Origin: Thermoplasma sp.
Lineage (GTDB): Archaea > Thermoplasmatota > Thermoplasmata > Thermoplasmatales > Thermoplasmataceae
Reading direction: 5' to 3'
DNA: 33,781 nucleotides
NCBI RefSeq assembly: GCF_023256435.1
Contig: NZ_JAGDXM010000039.1
Location: 1 to 33,781, forward strand
The notes below the pieces were generated by a model that saw only the letters and a list, made by a program, of their open reading frames with translations, was not told the DNA's origin and searched no databases. Positions 15,527 to 24,553 of this stretch are shown piece by piece (position 1 is the first letter of the stretch; every line of letters begins with the position of its first letter). The position numbers and the translations under genes are program-made.

Positions 15527-16597
15527 ATGACGGACAACGAACTCGGAAGCAACCCAGATCATGCCAACATAATATCGATATTACAGGATCTGGGGCTCAC
15601 AGAGAATGAATCGAGGGTCTATATACTGTTGCTGGAGTATGGTAGCATGGCCGCTCAGGATATACTCAGATATCTCCCGCTCAGACAGCCTCAACTGTAC
15701 GATATCACGTCGAGTCTGGAGAGGAAAGGTTTCATAAACATACTGCTGGGCCGTCCGAAAAAATACGAAGCTGTCGATCCAGAGGCTGTCGTTGAAGCAA
15801 GGGAACAGATAATAAGCAGGAACAGAAGATATTTCCTCAACTGGGCCAACCGTGCAATGGAGACAAGGAGGGAGACCACAGCGCTGATCAATGCAAAGAA
15901 CATCAGGAGTGTGATAAACAACTCCATAGAACTTATCAATGAGGCAAGCAAGACTCTGGAGATAGAGACGACATGGGAACTCTATGGATACCTAGGCAGC
16001 TCAATAGCAAGAAAAGTGAGGGAGGGATGTCGCGTTGAACTTCTCTTCTTCGGTGCAGATATCGATGAATCTGATCTTGAGAATGAATTCATGGATCTGG
16101 ATATAGACATAAAATATGTTGCGCCTGGCCAGTTTTACACCGTAATATCAGATGAGAAGAACTCTGTTTTCATGCCGAGAAGCGTCGCAATGAACACGGA
16201 GATCGAAAGGTATGGATACGTGATAAGGGACAAGGACATGTCGTGGTTCATCACGCATAATTTCTTCGTGGGATGGTACCGCGGAGAGGAGATAAGGAAT
16301 CACCCTGTTAAGCCTTCCTATACATATTATTCCCAGAGGGTGCTTGTGAATGATCTGAAGAGGCTGTTCAGGAGTGGTCAAAGGATGAAAGGCGTGCTTG
16401 ATGGAACGTTCAGATCAACCGGTGATCATTTCAGGTCGGAGGGAGAGGTGATAGAGATAGATTCTGACACGGAGATCATCAACTTCACGTTTAAAACAGA
16501 GAAAGGGCAGTATAAGGTGGGCGGCTATGATTCACAGATAGAGGACATAGTGATGAAGTCGTTCACGGTTATGTCCATAGAGGACGCGAAACGATGA
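15527..16597 (+). CDS. TrmB-family sugar-responsive transcriptional regulator
   Basis: Archaeal transcription regulator of 356 residues with the two-domain TrmB plan. The N-terminal winged helix (about residues 15-85) includes LGLTENESRVYILLLEYG, the recognition-helix region PLRQPQLYDITSSLERKGFI and the wing LLGRPKKYEAVDP. A coiled-coil-like linker (EAREQIISRNRRYFLNWANRAMETRRE) follows, then the C-terminal sugar-binding/dimerisation region from about residue 120. TrmB proteins repress or activate sugar ABC-transporter operons and release DNA on binding the imported sugar. Here the promoter carries the same operator-like sequence as the ABC operon promoter at 24.4 kb, so control of that operon and of itself is likely. 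The gene is convergent with the end of the ABC operon. ATG 15527 lies about 25-30 nt from the TATA-like element and has no clear SD, so leaderless. Confidence 0.9.
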   Translation: MTDNELGSNPDHANIISILQDLGLTENESRVYILLLEYGSMAAQDILRYLPLRQPQLYDITSSLERKGFINILLGRPKKYEAVDPEAVVEAREQIISRNRRYFLNWANRAMETRRETTALINAKNIRSVINNSIELINEASKTLEIETTWELYGYLGSSIARKVREGCRVELLFFGADIDESDLENEFMDLDIDIKYVAPGQFYTVISDEKNSVFMPRSVAMNTEIERYGYVIRDKDMSWFITHNFFVGWYRGEEIRNHPVKPSYTYYSQRVLVNDLKRLFRSGQRMKGVLDGTFRSTGDHFRSEGEVIEIDSDTEIINFTFKTEKGQYKVGGYDSQIEDIVMKSFTVMSIEDAKR

Positions 16598-16663
16598 ATT
16601 CGGCATTCGGATCATGGATACCTTCACTTGCTTGCTAGCCCCGTTTATGCTGGAAGCGGGCCT

Positions 16664-18393
16664 TTAGAATTTGAACAAGTACTCTCTTCCTTTGAACCTG
16701 AGATTCCTCAATTCTCCCGTTCCGATCAAGGCGTCAAACGATCGCCCCTCAGAGACGAGTTCATCGTTAGCTGCGTGTATTCCCAAAAGGCCTTCCACTA
16801 TAGATTCAACGTATATTGCTGCTGACCAGGCCTGAAGATAGCAGCCCTGTGAATTGTTTGCGATCTCCGGGAAGGAGCATGGGGAGAAGGCACCGAAACT
16901 CGCATTCAGCTTCCTGAAGTATTCTGCTGCGTTCTCAACGTCCTTGTATTTGGCTGCCGCTATGGCAAACATTCCCGTATTTATTGGCATGGAGTTTCCG
17001 TGTTCGTCTACCGTTATACCCTATTCCCCTGAAAGCCGTTTGAGCCCCCTTCTTCAGATGTGAATTTTCTGTAAGTTTCGGCATCAGATAATCCGGCATA
17101 GAATGGTACGATCGATGTCCAGAAACCCATATCCATGGGTACACCATCCGCAATCCTGTTTGCATATGTATTTCGTTCTGGTAGCCAGAATGAATCAAGC
17201 ATATTCTTAAGATCTTTTATCTTAGCATCGAGTTCGATATCGTCTGCGAACTCAGCTGCCGTTTCAGAGCCCTTATCTCTGAATTCTTTGAGTTTGGAGA
17301 GCGATAATAAGGCGAAGGTTATCGTATCAATATCTATACCCTGTCCAGCATTGGCATCTTCCATTATGCCTCTTCCACGATATCCAGATTCAAGAAGATA
17401 TCTGATCGATAGATACGACGTTTCTATGAGATGGGTCGAACCTGCAAGATTACCCGACCATTCCACATATCTTAGGACAGAATATGGGAAAAGTGCGGTT
17501 TCTTCAAGATCCCCCTCGTTGTAAACCTTTCCGCTGGTTATGATCTCATGCGGTATACGACCAGACCTGCTGAATCTGGCGAGTACGTTGAGGGAACCAT
17601 AAGCCAGATCGAAGAAACCCGCATCGATCATTCCATTCATTGATAGCAGTGTGTCTATACCGAAATACCATGGAAAATCAGGATGCCCACCGGTGATGCC
17701 GTATCCGATTCCAGGCACTATTAGCGAAAGTCTGATCATGTTTTCCTTGGCCATACAGAAATTTCTGGTTATATCTTCCTTGCTGGATCTGAGTTTAGAA
17801 TATCTGTATATGTCAGCATATGAATTTATCTTAATGAAAGGTTTCTTTCCATGTACGGTACTACTGTATATTCTCAAAAGTGCATGTCTTCCTGTCCTGA
17901 CGATCAATGTATTTCCGTTCAGCGTGAAGTCGTTCCGCGTGGATACTATGATTGAGCTTTCTGGAAACATGTGGCTATGCACAGACACTGATCGTTTTCT
18001 GACATCGATGGTTGTATCGTTGATACTGAACCAGATGGTCTCGGGGAGGAGATCTATGACAAGGTCGCGATCGGATCCGTCGTGGTTTTCAAGTGCAATG
18101 ATGAAATCATGATCCCTGTTGAATCCTAGGGTCAGTGTCGATCCTTCATAGAAGAATTTTGCCGATCCGCTGTCTATCACGGTTTTTGATGGCGCAGAGA
18201 TACCATCTGGCCCCCTGACATGAATATTCTTCAGCAATCGGACAGGCGGATACCAAAGCCCATTCATCTCACCCTTCTTGTGATATCCCATACTGTCTGG
18301 TATGAGATCGAGGTAGCTGATGAAGTATCCATAGGGACATGATATGGTGAATGGCCGATGATCAGCCTTCTCGACTCTGATCAGATCCTTCAT
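16664..18393 (-). pseudogene. Glycogen-debranching-like (alpha/alpha)6 glycosidase, broken by one frameshift
   Basis: Two track ORFs (459 aa at 18393-17014 and 108 aa at 16990-16664) form one protein interrupted near 17014-17022. The first ends ...GSNGFQGNRV-stop; the next frame resumes at once with TVDEHGNSMPINTG and continues through the expected C-terminal helices (QGCYLQAWSAAIYVESIVEG). Adding one G to the GGG run on the minus strand (17019-17021) restores a continuous 576-residue frame, close to the 570 residues of the upstream paralogue. Shared motifs are the active-site loop FPWYFGIDTLLSM and GRIPHEI. The start codon overlaps the upstream gene (ATGA). It is the last gene of the ABC operon, predicted to be cytosolic. 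A recent inactivation, a sequencing error or slippage-restored translation cannot be distinguished here. Confidence 0.82.
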
Positions 18394-20102
18394 CTGCTGG
18401 CACCCTCTGAGGTGGTCTGCGTTATCTCTGATGACCAGCCCTGCGCAAACTGTCCAGTGGGGGTTGGTGACATGGCGTCGTAGGTCTCATTTATTCTACC
18501 TGGATCTGCGGCTGAAAATGCCAGATCCACGAACGATCTCAGTTGTTCGAATGCCAGATCAGGAGCGCCATTGTTGTATGCGGCCATGACGAACCATCCG
18601 GTCATCAGGGGCCAGACGGTACCTGTATGGTATCCGCCATCATACATGGGATCGTAGACGGACATTGATCTGATGCCCCATGGCGTCATGACGCCGCGCG
18701 AAATGTCCAGTATCCTCTGCTTGACGGACTCATCCTTCATGAATATGCCTGGTACAAATTGCATGGCACTCCTTATTATATGCGATCTTTCGTCGACAAA
18801 ATCCACAGGCTGTGCATCTGAGAAGAAGGTGGACATGTATCTGTCTCTGGCCTTTACATACTCTGTACCGCCGAATTTTTTTCCATACAGCCTGAGTACC
18901 TCCAGCCAGAGTGCGTTCACATCAACCGTTTTACCATTTCTGATGTTGGCCCACGTCTCAGGCCATCCTATCAGCCCACTCTTGAAGTCGTTCTCCAGCA
19001 GGCCGTCATTATCCACATCGCATGTCTTACAGAAGTCAAAAACTACTTTCGCGTCCTGCGATGAAAAGAACCTTCGGCTCCAGTTCTCAAGCGATGCGTT
19101 GACCATTAGCCAGAGCGGACTGCTGTCTATGGACATGTACATGGTGTTGAATCGAACATCACCTATGCTGTAGCCTTGATCGCCGCCATCTCCAAGCCCT
19201 ATTTCGTGCGGAATCCTTCCATGATCGGAATATCTGAAGAGCGTGGACATGTGATTGGTCGTCAGATCCGATAGGCCAACCATATTCGCAGCTAGCGCCA
19301 TCCAGAGGCCATCCCTGCCGAAGAACCATGAATACACCGGAAACCCTGCAAACCAACCGCTTCCCTTCTCGGTAATGGAATAGAACTCAAGGAGATCGTG
19401 CTTTGCCCAAAGGAAAAGTTTGTTGAATTTGGGATCCGGTGTTTCCAGCACAGCTATATCTGCAACTTGTTCATGGTACTTCAGCGTTTCATCCATATCT
19501 CCGCTGCCATCACTATCTGTGTCTGATATGATTATCTCAGCCTCAGTTAGGTCATGAAACGATACAAACACGGTATCATCTGACGCCGTTATTTCGATGC
19601 GATCAGGAGAATTTATTATGATCGATGTATGAGCGATATCGGACGAAACGGAAACTCGCTTATCATCAATGACAAAATCAAAGGTCTCCGCCGTCGATCT
19701 GGAAGGCCACGCTGCAGAGTGCCCTATCTGGAAGGAGAGCGATAGATCTTGTCTGTCGGAAGATAGCATCTGTATGTGCAGTGATCCATCCGCCTCGGAT
19801 ATGTAATCTATCCTTTCCATCCCATGATACTGCCTGTATATGTATCCGAGCCCTCTCACATATTTAGAAAAGATTGATGACAGCGGTTTCCCGTTCAGAT
19901 ACCCATCCATTGAAGCAATGTGGTTTAGACTCCCCTTCCAGTAACCTACCCTGGATCTGTGCATATCCGATCGAACGATGGTGCCGTTCAGATATGCTAT
20001 GAAATGCGCCTTAGTTCCCTTGACCATGCTGTAATTATAGGACTGCAAGTATTCATGCGGGGGTAAAGACCCAGTGCCGCATGTCCCTGTAGTTATCTTC
20101 AA
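18390..20102 (-). CDS. Amylo-alpha-1,6-glucosidase / glucoamylase-like glycosidase
   Basis: Inverting-type (alpha/alpha)6-barrel glycosidase resembling the C-terminal catalytic domain of glycogen-debranching enzymes. The N-terminal half (1-220) is a beta-rich domain. The catalytic half carries YSWFFGRDGLWM (259-268), GRIPHEIG (295-302), SIDSSPLWL where family members have 'DAsLWf', GWPETWANIRNGKTVDVNALW (379-399; compare 'TWMD...GK.VEINALW'), and YDGGYHTGTVWPLMTGWF near residue 500. Putative acid and base residues are the Asp of SIDSS and the Glu of PETW. The TTG start at 20102 is kept because it begins the conserved N-terminus and has GAGG about 8 nt upstream. It follows the MalK-like gene by 20 nt and overlaps the next gene by 4 nt, so it acts on the sugar imported by this ABC system, probably an alpha-glucoside. 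No signal peptide. Confidence 0.83.
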   Translation of the reverse strand: MKITTGTCGTGSLPPHEYLQSYNYSMVKGTKAHFIAYLNGTIVRSDMHRSRVGYWKGSLNHIASMDGYLNGKPLSSIFSKYVRGLGYIYRQYHGMERIDYISEADGSLHIQMLSSDRQDLSLSFQIGHSAAWPSRSTAETFDFVIDDKRVSVSSDIAHTSIIINSPDRIEITASDDTVFVSFHDLTEAEIIISDTDSDGSGDMDETLKYHEQVADIAVLETPDPKFNKLFLWAKHDLLEFYSITEKGSGWFAGFPVYSWFFGRDGLWMALAANMVGLSDLTTNHMSTLFRYSDHGRIPHEIGLGDGGDQGYSIGDVRFNTMYMSIDSSPLWLMVNASLENWSRRFFSSQDAKVVFDFCKTCDVDNDGLLENDFKSGLIGWPETWANIRNGKTVDVNALWLEVLRLYGKKFGGTEYVKARDRYMSTFFSDAQPVDFVDERSHIIRSAMQFVPGIFMKDESVKQRILDISRGVMTPWGIRSMSVYDPMYDGGYHTGTVWPLMTGWFVMAAYNNGAPDLAFEQLRSFVDLAFSAADPGRINETYDAMSPTPTGQFAQGWSSEITQTTSEGASR

Positions 20103-20122
20103 TATTCAGGCCTCTGGCCTCC

Positions 20123-21241
20123 TCAATCAGCTTCCTTGATCTTTCTGGAAGTACCATAGTCAACCTCCCTTATCAGCGAACCGCTCATGCGATCGAACAG
20201 ATACACTCTGCCTGGCTTTACTTCAATGTGAAACATTTCACCGTTCTTTAGATCTCTAAGCTCCGAAGATACCTCATCCTTTGGAATAACCGCTCTGATG
20301 GGCGTCTCTCCCATCTTAGCATGCACCTCGACGTTGAGTCCAGAATTTATGGAATAATCGAAAATTGCAGACAATCCGTCCTTTTCAGACATACCCAGTA
20401 TCTCAGGTCTGAGGCCAATATACGCCTTGCCCTCAGGGACTATCTCATCAATATCGATGTATCCCGCATTGGAGATGCCTATCCTTGTCCCCTCGTCTTT
20501 ATGCTCCAGATCACATTCCAATATATTCATAGGTGGGTTTCCGATGAATCCTGCGACGAATACGTTTGCAGGATGATCATAGAGATCGTCAGGAGTGCCC
20601 ATCTGCATGATCCTTCCCTGGTTCAGGACCAGTATTCTGTCCGCAAGGGCCATGGCCTCATCCTGATCATGGCACACATAGATGATCGTCTTCTTGACCT
20701 TCTCGTGAAACGAACGAAGTTCACCCAGCATCTCGCGGCGTAGTTTTGCATCGAGGTTGGACAGCGGTTCGTCCATCAAAAATACTGATGGGTCTCTGAC
20801 CATCGCTCTGGCTATCCCAACCCTCTGCTGTTCACCGCCGGAGAGCTGCCTTGGATATTTGTCAAGATGCTGACTTATGTGCAGGATCTTCGCAACTTCC
20901 TCCACCTTCTTCCTTATCTCTTCCTTTGGTACATGCTTTATCTTCAGATTGAGGGATATATTATCGAATACCTTCATGTGTGGATAGAGCGCGAAGTTCT
21001 GAAAGACCATGGCTATGTTGCGATCCGAAGGATACAGATCCGTTACGTCGCTGTCATCGATGTATATTCGCCCAGAATCCACAGGTATCAGACCGGCTAT
21101 GCTCCTCAGTAGAGTGGTCTTTCCGCTTCCGGACGATCCAAGGATAACGAAGAATTCGCCGTCATCAACTTTGAGATTGAAATTGCTCAATATCTCTTTA
21201 TCCCCATATCTTACGCTTAGATTCTGAATTATGACGCTCAT
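20123..21241 (-). CDS. Carbohydrate ABC transporter ATPase (MalK/UgpC-like)
   Basis: Cytoplasmic ATP-hydrolysing subunit of a CUT1-type sugar importer. In order: Walker A GSSGSGKT (about 35-42), Q-loop VFQNFALYPH, the ABC signature LSGGEQQRVG, Walker B VFLMDEPLSNLDA and the switch histidine YVCHDQDEA. A C-terminal MalK-type TOBE/regulatory region follows from about residue 235 (PPMNILECD, YIGLRPEILG, VYLFDR). The length of 372 residues is standard. The ATG at 21241 is 4 nt after the permease stop with an AGGTGA ribosome-binding site. It probably forms the importer with the two permeases immediately upstream. The TOBE domain in bacterial MalK can bind regulators; here regulation more likely runs through the TrmB-family protein. 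Confidence 0.93.
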   Translation of the reverse strand: MSVIIQNLSVRYGDKEILSNFNLKVDDGEFFVILGSSGSGKTTLLRSIAGLIPVDSGRIYIDDSDVTDLYPSDRNIAMVFQNFALYPHMKVFDNISLNLKIKHVPKEEIRKKVEEVAKILHISQHLDKYPRQLSGGEQQRVGIARAMVRDPSVFLMDEPLSNLDAKLRREMLGELRSFHEKVKKTIIYVCHDQDEAMALADRILVLNQGRIMQMGTPDDLYDHPANVFVAGFIGNPPMNILECDLEHKDEGTRIGISNAGYIDIDEIVPEGKAYIGLRPEILGMSEKDGLSAIFDYSINSGLNVEVHAKMGETPIRAVIPKDEVSSELRDLKNGEMFHIEVKPGRVYLFDRMSGSLIREVDYGTSRKIKEAD

Positions 21242-21245
21242 AAAT

Positions 21246-22118
21246 TCACCTGTAATAATTCATAGATATGCCACTTATGAAGTACTTCTCGAATACGATG
21301 AATATTACTATGGTAGGTATCATCGTCAGAATGTTTACGGTCATCATCTGGTTCCAGTATATCTGCGTTCCATTGGCACCTTTGAAAAAGTTGAGAACCA
21401 GAGGTAGCGTGAACATGTTGAGGCTGTGAACCTCCATGAGAGGCCACAGGAAATTATTCCATGATCCTATGAACGAGAATATGGTTGCTGCCGCTATTGC
21501 CGGTTTTGCCATTGGCGCGCTCACCCTGAAGAATATCTGCCATGGCCTCATGCCGTCGATCTTAGCAGCCAGCTCCACCTCCTCCGGTATGGTGAGGAAG
21601 TACTGCCTCATTATGAAGACATCCAGAGCAGAGGCAATCTGCGGAAGTATCAGGCCCTGATACGTGCTGAGCCAGTTCAGGTCAAGCATGAACACGTAGG
21701 ACGCAATGGATATAACTGGGAACGGAATCATCAGTGTAGCCAAGACTGCATAGAATAGATAATCCCTCCCAGGAAATCTTAGCCTCGCAAAGGCATATCC
21801 GGCAAGCATTCCCACGAATACGCTTCCGGCAACAACGCATATGGAAACGAAGACGCTGTTGAAATACCACAGCGGGAAGTCGCCGAATCCCCACACTGTT
21901 CTGAGATTTGTTATGAAATACGATATGCTCGTCTGGCTGAGTGGATCCATATTGGGTGGGAAATTGGCGAAAATGCTGTTTCTGAATGCCTTTATCACTG
22001 TCCAGTAAAAGGGAACAAGGTAGACAATGGCAAGAATTATGGAAATAGCGTATATAAGATAGGTCTTTGCAGCTTCACCAACGTTAATATTCTTTTTTAT
22101 TCGTCCGCTTTTGAACAC
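21246..22118 (-). CDS. Sugar ABC transporter permease (MalG-like)
   Basis: Inner permease subunit of a CUT1 importer with six predicted membrane segments, beginning at AKTYLIYAISIILAIVYLVPFYW. The EAA loop that docks on the ATPase is seen as EEVELAAKIDGMRPWQIFFRVSAPMAKPAI, which is the MalG-type consensus 'EAA.iDGa....f..i.lPl'. The protein ends MNYYR, close to the 'G..KG' tail region of MalG proteins (SGISMNYYR). The GTG start at 22118 sits 7 nt after a strong GGAGG, itself inside the last codons of the preceding permease gene. Length 290 is typical. Confidence 0.92.
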   Translation of the reverse strand: MFKSGRIKKNINVGEAAKTYLIYAISIILAIVYLVPFYWTVIKAFRNSIFANFPPNMDPLSQTSISYFITNLRTVWGFGDFPLWYFNSVFVSICVVAGSVFVGMLAGYAFARLRFPGRDYLFYAVLATLMIPFPVISIASYVFMLDLNWLSTYQGLILPQIASALDVFIMRQYFLTIPEEVELAAKIDGMRPWQIFFRVSAPMAKPAIAAATIFSFIGSWNNFLWPLMEVHSLNMFTLPLVLNFFKGANGTQIYWNQMMTVNILTMIPTIVIFIVFEKYFISGISMNYYR

Positions 22119-22119
22119 A

Positions 22120-23052
22120 TCACCACCTCCTCTCAGTTATTACTTTTCTCTGCGTGATCGTCAGCACAAGTATGATCACGAAAAGGACAAACGACGCGGC
22201 AGCTGCGAGCCCTATGTCGCCTATGTAAACGAAGGTTCTGTTGTATATGTACATGAGCGGCACGTAGGTTGCCCTGGCGGGTCCGCCATCCGTTATAACG
22301 TATATCTGATCGAAGAGCTGCATCGCCCCGGTCAGCCCAAGGATCACCACAAGTATGGTGGAAAATCTCATCAATGGGAAGTATATGTATCTGAACCTCC
22401 TGAGTCCTGACTTGAGGCCGTCTATCTTGGCCGCGTCCATGACCTCCTGCGGTATGGACTGCAGTCCTGCAGAGTATACGATCATGAAATAGGGTGCGGT
22501 TGTGAATATATTCATGGCCATTATAGCCGGAAATGCATATCTAGTGCTGAAGAGCCAGTTATGCGGAGGGATTCCAAAGAACGATAATATGTAATTGACA
22601 AGCCCAGTGTTGGAGAATACCCATATGAATATGATCGACATTGATACCGGCGAAACGACGGCCGGTATGAACACTATGGCTCTTGCGATTCTGCTTATCC
22701 TCGAAGCCGTATTGAACAGGAGGGCATAACCGAAGGCCAAGAAGGTCTGAATCGTTACGACCACTGCGGTGTATATCAGGACATTTATCAATGCGATCAA
22801 AAAGGCTGGATCTTTTACTACGTTAACGTAATTGCTGATGCCAACAAAATATATGCTGTGGAAGAACGGATCATAATGAAACAGGCTTATGACAAAAGAA
22901 TATATCGCCGGAAAAAAGGTGAAGACCGTTATGAAGATCATGAGCGGGATCACGAATATGATCCCGGTGACCTTCTCCGGATCCTTACGTTTTTTCCCCT
23001 CTCTCACTTTTATGTTTTCCTTATTGTATATATTTGATTCCACAGACCTCAC
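22120..23052 (-). CDS. Sugar ABC transporter permease (MalF-like)
   Basis: Partner permease of the CUT1 importer, 310 residues with about six membrane segments; the first is GIIFVIPLMIFITVFTFFPAIYSF. The ATPase-docking EAA loop reads PQEVMDAAKIDGLKSGLRRFRYIYFPLM. Unlike E. coli MalF there is no large periplasmic insertion; it matches the short UgpA/LacF-like forms. The track GTG start at 23052 is 5 nt after the binding-protein stop. A second GTG at 23043 follows GGTGAGG and is an alternative that shortens the protein by three residues. The basic N-terminus (KKRKDPEKV) should face the cytoplasm. Confidence 0.92.
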   Translation of the reverse strand: MRSVESNIYNKENIKVREGKKRKDPEKVTGIIFVIPLMIFITVFTFFPAIYSFVISLFHYDPFFHSIYFVGISNYVNVVKDPAFLIALINVLIYTAVVVTIQTFLAFGYALLFNTASRISRIARAIVFIPAVVSPVSMSIIFIWVFSNTGLVNYILSFFGIPPHNWLFSTRYAFPAIMAMNIFTTAPYFMIVYSAGLQSIPQEVMDAAKIDGLKSGLRRFRYIYFPLMRFSTILVVILGLTGAMQLFDQIYVITDGGPARATYVPLMYIYNRTFVYIGDIGLAAAASFVLFVIILVLTITQRKVITERRW

Positions 23053-23057
23053 CGGGG

Positions 23058-24380
23058 TCAGAGTGTGGAAGTACCTTTAAGGTTTGTGTTCGTTTCATTT
23101 ATGATCTCATCGTATGCCTGGTCCGGTGTGATCTTCCCTGCAAATAGATCCACTATTATGCTGTGTGCAGCACTCTCAGTGGCCTGGAAATTGGTTGTGT
23201 TGTAGTTCCATCCGTACGCATGCGGGAACTGTTCTCCGGCGAAGCTCTGTATTGGGAAGTTCGTCTTGTACCAGCTGCTCTCGAGTATCGCGGTTCTTGA
23301 AGGCAGAGCCAGGCCCTTGGATACCCACTGCTTCTCTCCAGATGGTCCTGTGAAGAACATGACGAACTGCTCAGCAGCCCATGTCTGAGCTGGTGTCAGA
23401 TGGCTGTTGATCGCTAGGCCCACGTTGAACATCATGGTTGCATTCTGGACATCGTAAGGCATGAAGGCGTATCCGATCGCCGAGGTATCGTTCTTGAAAT
23501 AGGAGCCGTTTGCAAACAGTACAGGTACAGTCCATGTGCCTGTTACGACCATACCTACCTTTCCTGACGCGAAATCACCACCGTTCCATCCAGCGCTCAG
23601 GTTAGAGTTGAGACCGGCCAGTCCACTGGAGTACAGTCCATACCAGAAGTTGATCGCTGTCTTCAGGCCGGCGCTGTTGGGCGAAGCTCCGGTGCCTGTC
23701 TGGTTTATCCATTGCCCACCGGCCTCATGCATGAACGCCAGTATCCTTGCGAACTGTGGGCCGACAACCATTGGGTAGTACCCGCTTCCACCATTAGGTA
23801 GCTTGCTCTCGTTCTGCTTAAGCATGACCAGCGTGTGCTGTAAAGCTGTCCAGTTCCATGCACTGTAATTGGTGGGATACGGGACATGTTCCGCATTGAA
23901 TATGTTCTTGTTAAACAGGACGAAGAGTGGGCTCCAGTCCTTCGGTGCAGCGTAGAGCTGGTTATGCTGCATGAATGTATCTAGTATCTGTGGGGCGAAG
24001 CCGGTCAGATTGTAGGTAGTGTTGGAGGTCAGTACGGGCGTGAGATTCAGCAGATAGCCTCCCTTGACGAATTCAGGCAGAACATCATTCTCCATATAGA
24101 ACACTGCAGGTCCGGAATTGGATGCGAGTTCAGTCTCCAGTGTTCCATAATAATTGCTCGTTATCGGCACGAATTTGACGGAGATATTCGAATGCATGGC
24201 ATTGAATTCATTCACCATTTGCACATCGAATGTGTACTCCTCACCGCTAGAGACCCAGCCAGAAAAGACAATGGACGTTTTCGCCGGTCCAGAAGTAAGA
24301 TTATGATACTCTATGCCTCCAGCTATAGCAGCTATTGCGACCACAACAACAATGATTGCTATTATTGCTTTCTTCTCCAT
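23058..24380 (-). CDS. Sugar ABC transporter substrate-binding protein
   Basis: Extracytoplasmic binding protein (family 1, maltose/multi-sugar type) of 440 residues. It starts MEKKAIIAIIVVVVAIAAIAGG, a short basic end plus a single hydrophobic helix with no lipobox cysteine, so it is probably anchored to the membrane by an uncleaved N-terminal helix. Family motifs include FSGWVSSGEEYTFDVQMVNEFNAMHSNISV (compare 'W......e...l.....eFek.hp.ikV') and the central KVGMVVTGTWTVPVL, equivalent to the 'G.aAM...G.W' motif of sugar-binding proteins. Many N-x-S/T sequons suggest heavy surface glycosylation. It is the first gene of the operon; the ATG is about 20-25 nt from a TATA box embedded in the operator-like repeats, so the transcript is leaderless or nearly so. 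The sugar bound cannot be read from sequence. Confidence 0.92.
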   Translation of the reverse strand: MEKKAIIAIIVVVVAIAAIAGGIEYHNLTSGPAKTSIVFSGWVSSGEEYTFDVQMVNEFNAMHSNISVKFVPITSNYYGTLETELASNSGPAVFYMENDVLPEFVKGGYLLNLTPVLTSNTTYNLTGFAPQILDTFMQHNQLYAAPKDWSPLFVLFNKNIFNAEHVPYPTNYSAWNWTALQHTLVMLKQNESKLPNGGSGYYPMVVGPQFARILAFMHEAGGQWINQTGTGASPNSAGLKTAINFWYGLYSSGLAGLNSNLSAGWNGGDFASGKVGMVVTGTWTVPVLFANGSYFKNDTSAIGYAFMPYDVQNATMMFNVGLAINSHLTPAQTWAAEQFVMFFTGPSGEKQWVSKGLALPSRTAILESSWYKTNFPIQSFAGEQFPHAYGWNYNTTNFQATESAAHSIIVDLFAGKITPDQAYDEIINETNTNLKGTSTL

Positions 24381-24392
24381 TTTACAGTCTCC

Positions 24393-24422
24393 AACAGTTA
24401 TATACTAACTGTTATTAGTATA
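24393..24422. promoter_or_regulatory. Two interlocked operator-like palindromes at the ABC operon promoter
   Basis: Two perfect inverted repeats overlap: AACAGTTA-5 nt-TAACTGTT (24393-24413) and TATACTAA-6 nt-TTAGTATA (24401-24422). They cover the minus-strand TATA-like element tatataac just upstream of the binding-protein ATG at 24380. The second repeat matches the site before the TrmB-family gene (15471-15492) at 19 of 22 positions. Binding of the TrmB-family protein here is the obvious prediction. Confidence 0.68.
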
Positions 24423-24553
24423 TCATAAATCACATACTTAAACCTTGTCAATTATATATATCAATACAGATCATATATAACGAATCTTAAAATCTGATGT
24501 CTATGCTTGGAAAAGCAAGAATAAAATTAAGCTAGGTATTTCAATATATTATC

